A DNA stretch of 64,000 bases from Anaerolinea sp. (GTDB lineage: Bacteria; Chloroflexota; Anaerolineae; Anaerolineales; Anaerolineaceae). The notes beneath the pieces were generated by a model, which worked only from the letters and a program-made list of their open reading frames with translations, made no database searches and had not been told where the DNA came from. The position numbers and the translations under genes were made by a program. Shown piece after piece: positions 34,150 to 43,283 of the stretch (its first letter is position 1; each line of letters starts with the position of its first letter). The stretch covers positions 124,001 to 188,000 of the forward strand of contig JARKPU010000051.1 of assembly GCA_029975055.1 (NCBI GenBank), read 5' to 3'.

Positions 34150-34980
34150 TTAGATCAACTTGCTGAGGTATTCAAAGCTGCGGATGGCATCCGGCACGGT
34201 GCCGCATTCCACCGAGAAGACGATGTCGTTCGGGCACCGGGTCTTCACGATGTCGATCACCCGCTTCCAGTCTACCACGCCGTCGCCGCAGGCGCAGCCA
34301 ACCGGCGTGCCGGTGACTTTGCCGCGCTCTTCGCCGCTCTGCGCGAAGCTGATATCTTTGGCGTGCAGGTGCACCAGCCGCCCGACGACATGCTCAAGCC
34401 ACTCATATGTGTCATCGGTGCCGGCCAGGTAGCTGTTGCCGGTATCGTAGTTGATGCCAATCGCCGGTGATTTGACCAGGTCGTAGATGCTGTCCAGGCC
34501 CGCCCGCGACTTGCTGTACTGTTGATGCGGCTCAAGACCGATCTTCACGCCGTACCGCTCAGCGACCAGAGAGGCTTCCTTCAGCGTGTACGTCATCAGG
34601 CAGTAATCCATCTCTTTGGTGGTCCATTCCGGCTTGGGGCCTTCGTCGGTGTTCACCACCGGCGCGCCTGCATCGGATGCCCAGCGGATTGCCTGCTTGA
34701 GGTACTCCACGCTGATCTCCGGTTTACACAGCGGAGTGTGTGACGAGAGGCCTGAGAGTTTGATGTTGTGCCTGGCGGCCAGGTCTAACACCCAGCGCGG
34801 GTCGTCATACATCGAGACCGAGTGGAAATAGCGCGCCTCGCTGAGCAGCTCACGGCCCCAGTGTACCATTGGCTCGATATACTGATAGCCGATCTCGGCG
34901 GCCTTTGCAACGCCCCACGCAAAGTCTTTGTCATGGTGGCGCACAAATTCCATATTGACGCCTAAATAAATTTTGCCCAT
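34150..34980 (-). CDS. Xylose-isomerase-like TIM-barrel sugar isomerase/epimerase
   Basis: 276 residues of the AP-endonuclease 2 superfamily (IolE/IolI/DTE-like). Metal ligands appear at the expected strands: Glu in 'KIGLEPHQQYS', Asp in 'GINYDTGNSY', His in 'LVHLHAKDIS' and Glu in 'VFSVECGTV'. Such enzymes epimerise ketoses or dehydrate keto-inositols. It is the last gene of the first transcription unit, 41 bases after another member of the family, and precedes the terminator. ATG 34980 has AAGGAG upstream. The reaction cannot be set from sequence. Confidence 0.85.
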   Translation of the reverse strand: MGKIYLGVNMEFVRHHDKDFAWGVAKAAEIGYQYIEPMVHWGRELLSEARYFHSVSMYDDPRWVLDLAARHNIKLSGLSSHTPLCKPEISVEYLKQAIRWASDAGAPVVNTDEGPKPEWTTKEMDYCLMTYTLKEASLVAERYGVKIGLEPHQQYSKSRAGLDSIYDLVKSPAIGINYDTGNSYLAGTDDTYEWLEHVVGRLVHLHAKDISFAQSGEERGKVTGTPVGCACGDGVVDWKRVIDIVKTRCPNDIVFSVECGTVPDAIRSFEYLSKLI

Positions 34981-35021
34981 GAGCTTCTCCTTCCAGTTTG
35001 AGGTGGTTCCATCCGGTTGAA

Positions 35022-35900
35022 TTACTTCCTGGCAGCCATGCGCCTGTTGGCGTCATCCACCAGTTCGCGCACAAACGCCAGGCTCCGCTCAATCAACGGC
35101 CCGCCCTGCCCTTCGCACTCCAGGCTGACGATGCCCTCGTAGTTGATGTCCACCAGGATGTCGAAGCATTTGCGGATGTTCTCGCGGTTCACACCATCAC
35201 CGATCGCGCATTGGCTGACGGCGATGCCGGTCAGCTCGCCGCGCAGCGACTGAGCCAGCGATTCGCTCACGTCTTTGATGTGCACATGGGCAACTTTGTG
35301 CCGGAACTTGTTGAGGAACGCAACGGGGTCCTGCCCGGCGATGAAAGTATTGCCGGTGTCCATGTTCATCCGCAGATAGGGGCTGTCCACGAAAGCCAGC
35401 ATTTGCTCCATGAACTCAGGCTTGGTGGTGTAATAGCCGTGCGGTTCGATGTCGATAATGGTTTGGTAGCGCTCGGCGACTTCCACGATCTGTGCATAGG
35501 AGCGCTTCATCATCTCCATGGCCTGGGCATCGGTCAGGCCGGGAGGGGCAAAGCGGTCATCGGTGGTATCGATGTGGTGGCAGCCGGCGATATGTGCCCA
35601 GCGAATGGTGCGCAGAGCATACTCGACGCCCAGGCTGGCGCCTTGCGGCAACGAGAGCGGGAAGGCGGCGTCGATCTGAGAGAAGCGCACGCCGTATTTT
35701 TCCATCTTCTCACACCACATCAAAGGATCTTCCCAAGAAGCAATATGCGGCTGGTATCCAAGACCGTGGATCCAGCTCACGCCATCAATCATGCCGCATT
35801 CAATCCAGTGCACATCATTTTTCTGCGCCCACTGCAGGGCTTGCTCGAAACTCCAATAGGCACTGTTGAATGCGTCTGTATGGAAACCGATCTCGATCAT
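35022..35900 (-). CDS. Xylose-isomerase-like TIM-barrel sugar isomerase/epimerase
   Basis: 292 residues, same superfamily but clearly divergent from its neighbour. Ligand strands: 'IDIEPHGYYT', 'NMDTGNTFIAG', 'VAHVHIKDVS', 'VSLECEGQGG'. The N-terminal 'FHTDAFNSAYWSFEQAL' gives the aromatic lining of the pocket. A terminator lies between it and the upstream binding-protein gene, so read-through or a weak internal promoter must supply expression. AAAGGAG lies ten bases before the ATG. Confidence 0.85.
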   Translation of the reverse strand: MIEIGFHTDAFNSAYWSFEQALQWAQKNDVHWIECGMIDGVSWIHGLGYQPHIASWEDPLMWCEKMEKYGVRFSQIDAAFPLSLPQGASLGVEYALRTIRWAHIAGCHHIDTTDDRFAPPGLTDAQAMEMMKRSYAQIVEVAERYQTIIDIEPHGYYTTKPEFMEQMLAFVDSPYLRMNMDTGNTFIAGQDPVAFLNKFRHKVAHVHIKDVSESLAQSLRGELTGIAVSQCAIGDGVNRENIRKCFDILVDINYEGIVSLECEGQGGPLIERSLAFVRELVDDANRRMAARK

Positions 35901-35939
35901 GGATCGCCAACTCCTTTCGAGTGCTTCAAATCCGGCGAG

Positions 35940-35976
35940 AAAAGAGCCCGCCCGGATCTCGAGCGGGCTCTTTTTT
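35940..35976 (-). terminator. Hairpin terminator after the binding-protein gene
   Basis: AAAAGAGCCCGC - 10-nt loop - GCGGGCTCTTTTTT. The stem has A and T runs on both sides and can stop transcription in either direction. Partial read-through would lower expression of the two following isomerase genes. Confidence 0.88.
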
Positions 35977-35994
35977 ACCCGTTACAGGAAGAGA

Positions 35995-37290
35995 TCAGTT
36001 GATCACATCCTTGTACTTGTTGATGTCGACGTTCTTCCAGGCATCGGGGTAGTTGGTCATGTCCTCGCAACCGCAAGCGGCATAATGCAGCGGGGGCATA
36101 TCCGGATTGAAGTATTTATCCAGATTGTCCTTGGTGACCACCGGCTGGGGCAGAACCCATTTCTTCTGGACGGTTTCACCCTGCAGGAACATCACGGCGG
36201 CCAAAACGGCAGTGCGCCACTGGTAGGTCGCGAAGGTCGGAGCGATGCCGGTCAGGTTGTTCTCCTTCCAGTACTTCAAGAAGTCGTTCTGATCTTCGCC
36301 GACGATGATCGGGAATTTGGCGCCGGCATCTTTGAAGGCATCCAGAATGGAGACGGCGGTGCCGCCGGCATCCATCCATACGGCGTCGATCTTGCCGAAG
36401 CGGTCGATGTAGTCTTGCACGACCGTGTTGGCTTTGAAGCTGTCATAGCCGACAAATTCAACGCCGATGACGTTGATCTGCGGATTCTCTTCAAAGATCT
36501 TCCGGGCCGCACCCCAACGCTGTTCCAGCACATCCACACCCGGTAGGATGCGGAAAGCGAGCACGTTCCCCCCTTGAGGCCCAAGCTGGTCTACCACGAA
36601 TTTCGCGCCCGCAATACCGAAGGCGTAACCACCGATGGAGCGGGTGGAAACAACCGGGCAATCGGTCTGAGCATAGCGGTCGAACTGGACAACCGGCATG
36701 ACCTCGCAAGCCTTCTCCACAATCGGGGTGAGGGCTTCGCTGGTGTTCGAGGCGACGATCAGGATGTCGCATTTGCCGGGGGTGTTGATCAGGTCCTGGA
36801 TGTCGGCAATCTGCTTCTCATCCTTGCCCTGGGCGTCGAGGTGATAGAAGTTCTTGATCAGGCCTTTGGCGCGCAGTTCTTCGACCTGTTCGCGCATATC
36901 AACGTAGCCAACCACACGCCAGGGGTTGTTGACGCCGGCGTTGGAGAAGCACACGTTGTAGGGCGGTTCCTTCTTGGCGAACTCGGCATACTGCGGGTAC
37001 TTCGAGATATCGGTCGGGTTCTCGACCAGATATTGCAGGTACACCGGAGCATCCGGATTCAGCGGCTGCATGCTCATTTGCTTCAACGATTCCTCGTAAT
37101 CGGCATCATTGAAGAATTGGGGGGCAACCTTCGCGGAATCCATCTGCAAGCCTACGTTCTTCGAGGCAGCGGGTTCCTTGGTGGCGGATTCTTTGACGGC
37201 AGTGTCGGTTTTCGCAGCGGGCGCGCATGCGGTCAGCAGCATGGAAAGCACGATCAACAGCGAAACGATGCACAAGAGACTCTTTTTCAT
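35995..37290 (-). CDS. Sugar ABC transporter substrate-binding lipoprotein
   Basis: 431 residues. A lipoprotein signal (KKSLLCIVSLLIVLSMLLTACAP, lipobox LTAC) anchors it outside the membrane. The mature part is a ribose/xylose-type periplasmic binding protein fold ('YNVCFSNAGVNNPWRVVGYVDM', 'ADIQDLINTPGKCDILIVAS', 'AVWMDAGGTAVSILDAF'). ATG 37290 has GGAGGAG upstream; an earlier ATG at 37371 also has GGAGG but at too short a distance and lacks a signal peptide. It follows the two permease genes after a 148-base gap, which could allow separate, higher expression. Confidence 0.9.
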   Translation of the reverse strand: MKKSLLCIVSLLIVLSMLLTACAPAAKTDTAVKESATKEPAASKNVGLQMDSAKVAPQFFNDADYEESLKQMSMQPLNPDAPVYLQYLVENPTDISKYPQYAEFAKKEPPYNVCFSNAGVNNPWRVVGYVDMREQVEELRAKGLIKNFYHLDAQGKDEKQIADIQDLINTPGKCDILIVASNTSEALTPIVEKACEVMPVVQFDRYAQTDCPVVSTRSIGGYAFGIAGAKFVVDQLGPQGGNVLAFRILPGVDVLEQRWGAARKIFEENPQINVIGVEFVGYDSFKANTVVQDYIDRFGKIDAVWMDAGGTAVSILDAFKDAGAKFPIIVGEDQNDFLKYWKENNLTGIAPTFATYQWRTAVLAAVMFLQGETVQKKWVLPQPVVTKDNLDKYFNPDMPPLHYAACGCEDMTNYPDAWKNVDINKYKDVIN

Positions 37291-37438
37291 GGTTTTACTC
37301 CTCCGAAGCTTTGAGTACAACAGATTGGAACGTTTCGACAAACGCACTGGAAATTTGGGTTTACTTTGCATCACCTCCTGCCCTGTAAAATTCCCGGATG
37401 AAATAACGATCGAGTTAGCATGCAGGGCAGCCGGATTT

Positions 37439-38443
37439 CTACCGCTTCCTGCGAGTGCTTAGAGCAATGTAGGCCACCGCGGCGATAATGATCAGACCTT
37501 GCACGGCGTCCTTGTACGGTTTCGGGAGGCCCAGCAGGTTCAGCAGGTTGAACATCGCTTCCATCGTGAACGCGCCGAAGACCACGTTCATCACATTGCC
37601 GCGCCCGCCGGTCAGCATCACGCCGCCGACCACGCAAGCCGCAATCGACTGCATTTCCAGGCCTTCGCCGATGGTCACGTTTACGCCGCCGTACCCGCCG
37701 ATCAACACACCGCCGATCACGGCAAACACGGCAGAGAGCACGAATGCCATCGTTCTGACCAGCCGCACCCGCACGCCTGAAAGCTGGCTGGCGCGCACAT
37801 TATCGCCGATGGCTAAAACCTGCTTGCCAAAGTTGGTGCGGTGGAAGATGAACCAGGAAAACGCAGCTATGACGATCAAAATCAGCAGCGCCACCGGGAA
37901 CCGGCCAAGGATGGGCACGTTCTCGATATATTCGCGCCCGAAGAAGCGCCAGTTGTCGGTCAGGTAACCCTGGGGAGCGCCGCCCACCCAGTAGAGCGCT
38001 CCGCCCTTCACCAGCAGCAGCATGCCCAGCGTAGCGATGAACGAAGGCACCTTCAAATAGCTGACCACGGTTCCGTTGATCAGGCCGATCAGCACGCCGA
38101 AGCCCAACATGATCAAAATCGAGGGAATCGCGTTAGCCGGATCGTTGTTGAGCAGCTTCGAGCTGCCCAGCACCACCAGGGTGACGATAGAACCGATCGA
38201 AAGGTCAAAGCCACCGGTCGCCAGCACCAACATCTCGCCAATCGCTAAAATGGCCAGCGGCGCAGCCCGGCGCAAGAAATTGAGGATGCCCGGCATCGTC
38301 TGGTAGCTTTGGCCCAGGAAGCCGATACTGATAAAGATGGCGAAGAACAGCGGATAAACCGGCGGAATTTTCTTGATCGCCGCCCAAACTGAGCGCAGGA
38401 TTCTGGAGGCTCCCGCCGAGCTGGTAAACGTCGAGGTAGTCAT
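37439..38443 (-). CDS. Ribose-type ABC transporter permease
   Basis: 334 residues with about nine or ten helices. 'LAIGEMLVLATGGFDLSIGSIVTL' and 'AIGDNVRASQLSGVRVRLVRT' are the RbsC/XylH signatures; the 'VRASQLSGVRV' loop contacts the ATPase. It forms a heterodimer candidate with the permease just upstream, 11 bases away. ATG 38443 lies close to the end of that gene. Confidence 0.9.
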   Translation of the reverse strand: MTTSTFTSSAGASRILRSVWAAIKKIPPVYPLFFAIFISIGFLGQSYQTMPGILNFLRRAAPLAILAIGEMLVLATGGFDLSIGSIVTLVVLGSSKLLNNDPANAIPSILIMLGFGVLIGLINGTVVSYLKVPSFIATLGMLLLVKGGALYWVGGAPQGYLTDNWRFFGREYIENVPILGRFPVALLILIVIAAFSWFIFHRTNFGKQVLAIGDNVRASQLSGVRVRLVRTMAFVLSAVFAVIGGVLIGGYGGVNVTIGEGLEMQSIAACVVGGVMLTGGRGNVMNVVFGAFTMEAMFNLLNLLGLPKPYKDAVQGLIIIAAVAYIALSTRRKR

Positions 38444-38454
38444 TCATCCACTCC

Positions 38455-39450
38455 TTATGCAGCTTCCCGCTTGGAGCGGTAAGTGTAGCTGGCGACGGCA
38501 AGGACGATAATTCCACCGCGCAGAACGGTCTTGAGGTAGGGGTTCACCCCCAATTGGTTGAAAACGGTGTCGAGCACGCCGAAGATCAACACACCTGCGA
38601 GCGTGCCCCACACGCCGCCCTTGCCGCCCGAAAGCGCCGTCCCGCCGACCACCGTGGTCGCAATCGACTCGAGGTCGTAGATGCCGTCAGGGCCAACCCA
38701 CGGCGCACCGGAGCGCAGGCGGCTGACGATGAACAGGCCGGTCAGCACGGCGGTCAGGCTGCAGATGATGTGAGCCATGATCAACACCCGGTCGGTGCGC
38801 AAGCCCGAGAGGCGGGCGACTTCATTGTTGCCGCCCACGCCGTACAGGTGAGAGCCGAATTTGGTGCGGTTGAGCAGAAACCAGCCGGCGAACACCACCA
38901 GCAGCAGCACCAGGATGGAGATCGGGATCGGGCCGATCTGGTTATAGCCGAAGGCTTCAAAGCTGCGCGGGATGCTGCCGGTGTAGTTCGAGAACGTGCC
39001 GTTGATGATGCCTTTCAGGATCAGGCTGGTGCCGAGGGTGGCGATGAACGCATTGACGTTGAGCTTGGTGATGAGCAGGCCGTTCACCAGCCCGATCACC
39101 GCGCCGATGGCGAAGACGATCAAGATCGCTTGCGGCACATTGTTGGGGTCGCCTTGCATGATGAACGAAGACATCACCGCGGTGATGCTGATCGTGTAGG
39201 CGACCGACAGATCGATGGAAGCGCCGATAATCACCAGGGTTTGCCCGACCGCAACGATGCCCAGGGCTACCGAACGGACGATCATATTCATGAAGATGGA
39301 TGGGTTGGTGAAGATCTGGCCATCCGCGAAGATTTGATCCAGCAGACCGCCTACCGCAAACGTAATCACCAGGAAGATATATACCGGCGGGATGCGCAGG
39401 CGCCCGAGGGCCTGTTTCCACTTGTTTTGTGAAACTGTAATCGTCGCCAT
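38455..39450 (-). CDS. Ribose-type ABC transporter permease
   Basis: 331 residues, second RbsC-like permease. 'AVGQTLVIIGASIDLSVAYTIS' and 'GVGGNNEVARLSGLRTDRV' are the matching signatures. ATG 39450 is separated from the ATPase stop by a single base and has AAAGGAA at five bases, so translation is coupled. The ORF track N-terminal nine residues come from inside the ATPase gene. Confidence 0.9.
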   Translation of the reverse strand: MATITVSQNKWKQALGRLRIPPVYIFLVITFAVGGLLDQIFADGQIFTNPSIFMNMIVRSVALGIVAVGQTLVIIGASIDLSVAYTISITAVMSSFIMQGDPNNVPQAILIVFAIGAVIGLVNGLLITKLNVNAFIATLGTSLILKGIINGTFSNYTGSIPRSFEAFGYNQIGPIPISILVLLLVVFAGWFLLNRTKFGSHLYGVGGNNEVARLSGLRTDRVLIMAHIICSLTAVLTGLFIVSRLRSGAPWVGPDGIYDLESIATTVVGGTALSGGKGGVWGTLAGVLIFGVLDTVFNQLGVNPYLKTVLRGGIIVLAVASYTYRSKREAA

Positions 39451-39451
39451 A

Positions 39452-41026
39452 TTATTCCTTTCCTGCGGCGGCCACATCGCCAGGTTTATTGCCAGTCGCC
39501 ATGAGCATGATTTCGTTTTCGCTGGATTTAGCCGGGAGCTCGCCCGCGATCTGCCCTTCGTACATCACCAGAATCCGGTCGCTCATCCCGATCACTTCCG
39601 GCAGCTCCGAGGAGATCATCAGCACGGCTTTGCCCTGGCGGGTCAAGTCGCGGATCATATCGTGAATGCTTGCTTTGGCTTCCACATCGATGCCGCGGGT
39701 AGGCTCGTCAAAGATGAAAACTTCAGCGTCTGAAGCCAGCCACCTGGAAAGCACGACCTTCTGCTGATTGCCGCCGCTCAAGAACTGCACTTCGCGGTCA
39801 AATGAGTCGGTCTTGACATCTACCTGCTTGCCCAGGTTCGGCACCAGGTTCGGCGCTTTGCGAATGCCGTTTTTGTTGATCACGCCAAAGATGTTCTGGA
39901 TGGCGCGCACAGTCAGCAGCATATTATCGCGGATGGGCTGTTTGGGGAGCAGCCCCTCGCTCTTGCGGTCTTCGGTCACAAAGCCCAATCCGTTTTTGAT
40001 CGCCTGCGATGGGTTGCGAATGTCGATCGGCTTGCCCCTCAGTTCGATCTCTCCGGTCTTGAATGGCACCACCCCAAACAGCGCCTGGGCCAGTTCGGTG
40101 CGCCCTGAGCCTTGCAGGCCGGCGATGCCGACCACCTCGCCCTTGCGCAGGGTGAAGTTGATATTTTTCAAAATGTGATTGGAGGCATTTTTGACCCGCA
40201 GCACCACCTCGCCGAAATCTTCCGGCGAGCCCAGCGGCGGGAAATAGTGATCGAGCGTGCGCCCGACCATCAGATACACCACATCGGCGGTGGTCACATC
40301 CTGGGTGTTCACGGTCTTGACAAACTTGCCGTCTTTGAGCACGGTGATCACATGGGCGATGTCGAACACCTCTACCAGCCGGTGCGAGATGAAGATTACG
40401 GCCAGCCCGCGGCTGGTCAGCCGCTGAATGAGATCGTGCAGCAGCTGCACCTCGGTGCTGGTGAGGGCGGCGGTCGGCTCGTCCATGATCAACACCTTGG
40501 CGTTGAACGAAATCGCTTTGGCAATTTCCACCAGTTGCTGCTCGGCCACCGACAGGCTGCTGACCACGGCGGTCGGCGAGATGAACTGCTCGACGCCGAT
40601 TTCTTTGAGCAGCACGCGGGCGTTTTCGTTCATCTTTCCGATGTCAATCACGCCGAACCGAGAAGGCTCGCGCCCCAGGAAGATATTCTGAGCCACCGTG
40701 CGCTCGGGCAGCAGGTTGAACTCTTGATAAATAATGCTGATGCCCTTTTGCAGCGCCTCTTGCGGGTGAGAGAATGTTACCCTTTCGCCTTGCAAAAGTA
40801 TTTCGCCCGAATCCGGCACATAAGCGCCCGCCATGATTTTCATCAGGGTTGATTTCCCGGCGCCGTTCTCGCCGACGACGGCGTGAACCTGCCCGGGCAA
40901 GAATTCAACCGATACATCATCCAGCGCCAGCACGCCTGGGAAGCGCTTGGTAATGTGGCGAACTTCCAGAATCGGTTGCAAGGCTGACGGCGTTTGGGTT
41001 GTGCGTGCAAGTGTTTCTTGTGTCAT
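39452..41026 (-). CDS. Sugar ABC transporter ATP-binding protein (RbsA/XylG type)
   Basis: 524 residues with two ABC domains. First: Walker A 'GENGAGKSTLM', signature 'SSLSVAEQQLVEIAKA', Walker B 'VLIMDEPTAAL'. Second: degenerate Walker A 'GLQGSGRTELAQAL', signature 'LSGGNQQKVVLSRW', Walker B 'EVFIFDEPTRGID'. This asymmetry is normal for the ribose-type importers. It sits in the order ATPase, permease, permease, binding protein, a complete importer. Confidence 0.93.
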   Translation of the reverse strand: MTQETLARTTQTPSALQPILEVRHITKRFPGVLALDDVSVEFLPGQVHAVVGENGAGKSTLMKIMAGAYVPDSGEILLQGERVTFSHPQEALQKGISIIYQEFNLLPERTVAQNIFLGREPSRFGVIDIGKMNENARVLLKEIGVEQFISPTAVVSSLSVAEQQLVEIAKAISFNAKVLIMDEPTAALTSTEVQLLHDLIQRLTSRGLAVIFISHRLVEVFDIAHVITVLKDGKFVKTVNTQDVTTADVVYLMVGRTLDHYFPPLGSPEDFGEVVLRVKNASNHILKNINFTLRKGEVVGIAGLQGSGRTELAQALFGVVPFKTGEIELRGKPIDIRNPSQAIKNGLGFVTEDRKSEGLLPKQPIRDNMLLTVRAIQNIFGVINKNGIRKAPNLVPNLGKQVDVKTDSFDREVQFLSGGNQQKVVLSRWLASDAEVFIFDEPTRGIDVEAKASIHDMIRDLTRQGKAVLMISSELPEVIGMSDRILVMYEGQIAGELPAKSSENEIMLMATGNKPGDVAAAGKE

Positions 41027-41060
41027 TAATCAACCCTCTCCGAGTTGGGCATTCGTTCAT

Positions 41061-41909
41061 TCATGCCAAAATGGATTTCAAGAACTTCAATCCTTGTTGG
41101 GCAATCGCATCCTGGCTGGGAGCGATCTCCCGCCAGATACATACCGCCCGTGCGATCTCTTTTACCTGTGAGGTGAAGGACTCGATCACCACCGGCCCGT
41201 CATAGCGCACGTCCTTCAGCGCCAGGGCAACTTCATCCCAGCGCACCTGACCGGTGCCGGGCACGCCGCGGTCGTTCTCGCAGGCATGGAAGTGGAAGAG
41301 TTTGCCGTTGGCCCGCCGGATCGCGTCGCCGCTGTTCTTTTCTTCCAGATGCATGTGGAAGGTGTCGAGGTGGAAGCCAACGTTATCCATGCCGGTCTGC
41401 TCGATGAAGGCAAGCCCTTGCGAAACAACGTTCAGCATGTCGGTCTCGAAGCGGTTCAAAGTCTCGAGCGCCAGTTTGACCCCTTTGCTTTGGGCATATC
41501 GGGCCATCTCGCGCACCTCGCTCACAGCCCGGTCCCATTCGGCGCGGCGGGCGGCGTCGTCTTCCAGGTGCTGCTTGCCGACCGAGGAATACATCGGCCC
41601 GCACACCGTGGGCGAACCCAGCTCGGCGGCGGCGTCAATCAACCAGCGAATATACACCTTCGCGTTCTGCACCAACTGCGGGTCGCTGCTGGCCAGGTTG
41701 CGGTCGGGGCCGAACGCCCCGCACACAATTGCATCCAGGCCGTTGGTTCGCAGGGCGGCCTTCACGCGCGGCAGGTCGAGCAGAGCCGGGTTTTCGACCG
41801 CCAGTTCGAGGATATCGAACCCCAAAGCCTTGACGTGTGGGGCCAGCTCCTCAACCGCCAGGGTGGTGCAGGGTGAGACCCATACAAAGGTGTTGACGCC
41901 GAATTTCAT
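41061..41909 (-). CDS. D-tagatose/D-psicose 3-epimerase-like TIM-barrel enzyme
   Basis: 282 residues. Of the five barrel enzymes this is the easiest to place: 'GVNTFVWVSPCT', 'CGPMYSSVGK', 'LETLNRFETDMLN', 'LDTFHMHLEEKN' and 'FHFHACENDRGVPGTG' follow the ketose 3-epimerase pattern, with Glu, Asp, His and Glu ('VVIESFT') as metal ligands. It should interconvert ketohexoses or ketopentoses at C3, or a related substrate. The ROK regulator gene ends 21 bases upstream; the ATPase gene begins 34 bases downstream. Confidence 0.88.
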   Translation of the reverse strand: MKFGVNTFVWVSPCTTLAVEELAPHVKALGFDILELAVENPALLDLPRVKAALRTNGLDAIVCGAFGPDRNLASSDPQLVQNAKVYIRWLIDAAAELGSPTVCGPMYSSVGKQHLEDDAARRAEWDRAVSEVREMARYAQSKGVKLALETLNRFETDMLNVVSQGLAFIEQTGMDNVGFHLDTFHMHLEEKNSGDAIRRANGKLFHFHACENDRGVPGTGQVRWDEVALALKDVRYDGPVVIESFTSQVKEIARAVCIWREIAPSQDAIAQQGLKFLKSILA

Positions 41910-41930
41910 GCTGCGCTCCTCATCACTCGT

Positions 41931-43241
41931 TCAGACGTCGACCGCCGCGCCGGTTTCGACCGTGAATATGTAGTCAATGGCAAGGTTGACCGCGCCGAGA
42001 ATACCGGCATCCTGCCCGATCTGCGAGAAGATGATTTGTAAATCGCGGGTGGCAAGCGGAAGCGAACGGCCGAGAACGGTCTGGCGGATGGAAGACAGCA
42101 GCAGGTCGCCCAGCCTGCTGACTCCGCCGCCGATCACGATCATATCGGGGTTATAGAAGTTGACCAGGCTGGCCAGCACGTCGCCGATCATTTGGCCGCT
42201 CTCGCGGATGATCTGATTGGAAACGACGTCGCCTTCACGAGCCGCATTGCCCACATCTTCGGCGCTGAGAACGCCGCCATTACGCTCGTAGTAGCTCAGG
42301 AGGATGGCGCTCTTGCCGTCTAGCGCGGCAGCCTTGGCACGCTCGGCGATCGCCGCCCCGCCTGCCATTGCTTCCAGGCAGCCTTTGTTACCGCAGTGAC
42401 ACAGCGGGCCGTTCTTATCCACGTTAATATGGCCGATATCGCCCGCGCAGCCGTTGGAGCCGCGGTAGATGACGCCGTTGCAAATTATGCCGGCCCCGAT
42501 TCCAGTTCCGATTTTGACGAAGATCAGGTTGTTGATTTCTCTGCCTGCACCCTGGCTGACCTCGCCGATTGCCATCACATTCACGTCATTATCGACGACA
42601 ACACTGGCAACGGGGAACCACTGCTGCACGGTCTCGATGATTGGGTAGCGGTCCCAGCCGGGCATGATCGGCGGAGAAACCACCGTGCCGTTCGAGAAAT
42701 CCACCGGGCCGGGGATGCCAATCCCAATCCCGCGCAGGTGGCTGGTGTTCAGTTCGTGGTGCTGCATCAGCCCTTCGAGTAACTCGCACACCCGCCCCAA
42801 GATCTTGAGCGGGCCTTCGCGCACCAGCGCCGGCTCGTGGTGCTGAGCGATGATCTTCCGGGAAAAATCGGCGACTGCCAGATGAATGCTGGTTGCACCG
42901 ATTTCTACGCCCGCCACATAGACGAGCCCGCTGTTCAGGCTATAGGTGCGCGAACGCCGCCCGCCGCTATATTCGGTCGAAGGGTTTTCGATAATGAATT
43001 TCTTTTTGAGAAGCGAGTCGGTGCTGCTGGTTACTTTGGTGCGTGAATGCTCTGTGAAATTGACCAGCTCATTCTTGGTTAACTCACCATGCTTGCGCAG
43101 TAAATCGATCAATTCCTTTTCAGCCGGGGTGATGAACAGGCGGTTGGGCAGGTCACCAGCCTGAACCAGCCAGGCCGGGGTATCGGGCCGGGTTAGGAAC
43201 CGGTTTTTCTTTGCACTCACCTCGCGACTAAGGCTCATCAT
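41931..43241 (-). CDS. ROK-family transcriptional regulator
   Basis: 436 residues. A winged-helix DNA-binding head (about 35-100, 'LLRKHGELTKNELVNFTEHSRTKVTSSTDSLLKKKFI') is joined to a sugar-kinase-like domain with 'GVEIGATSIHLAV', 'GIGIGIPGPVDF' and 'VKIGTGIGAGII'. The zinc motif 'GHINVDKNGPLCHCGNKGCLEAMAGG' is complete (CHCGNKGC). Regulators of this kind (NagC/XylR-like) release DNA on binding a sugar or sugar phosphate. It lies inside the operon it may control, giving a second control layer beside the GntR protein. Confidence 0.9.
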   Translation of the reverse strand: MMSLSREVSAKKNRFLTRPDTPAWLVQAGDLPNRLFITPAEKELIDLLRKHGELTKNELVNFTEHSRTKVTSSTDSLLKKKFIIENPSTEYSGGRRSRTYSLNSGLVYVAGVEIGATSIHLAVADFSRKIIAQHHEPALVREGPLKILGRVCELLEGLMQHHELNTSHLRGIGIGIPGPVDFSNGTVVSPPIMPGWDRYPIIETVQQWFPVASVVVDNDVNVMAIGEVSQGAGREINNLIFVKIGTGIGAGIICNGVIYRGSNGCAGDIGHINVDKNGPLCHCGNKGCLEAMAGGAAIAERAKAAALDGKSAILLSYYERNGGVLSAEDVGNAAREGDVVSNQIIRESGQMIGDVLASLVNFYNPDMIVIGGGVSRLGDLLLSSIRQTVLGRSLPLATRDLQIIFSQIGQDAGILGAVNLAIDYIFTVETGAAVDV

Positions 43242-43283
43242 CGTTTCCGTAAGGCGGGATTTTATCCAGTTCGAGCAAGATGG

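Noticed and set aside
37291-37371. Upstream ATG (37371) for the binding-protein gene
   Set aside because: The ribosome site is only two bases from it and it would bury the lipoprotein signal; ATG 37290 has a better site.
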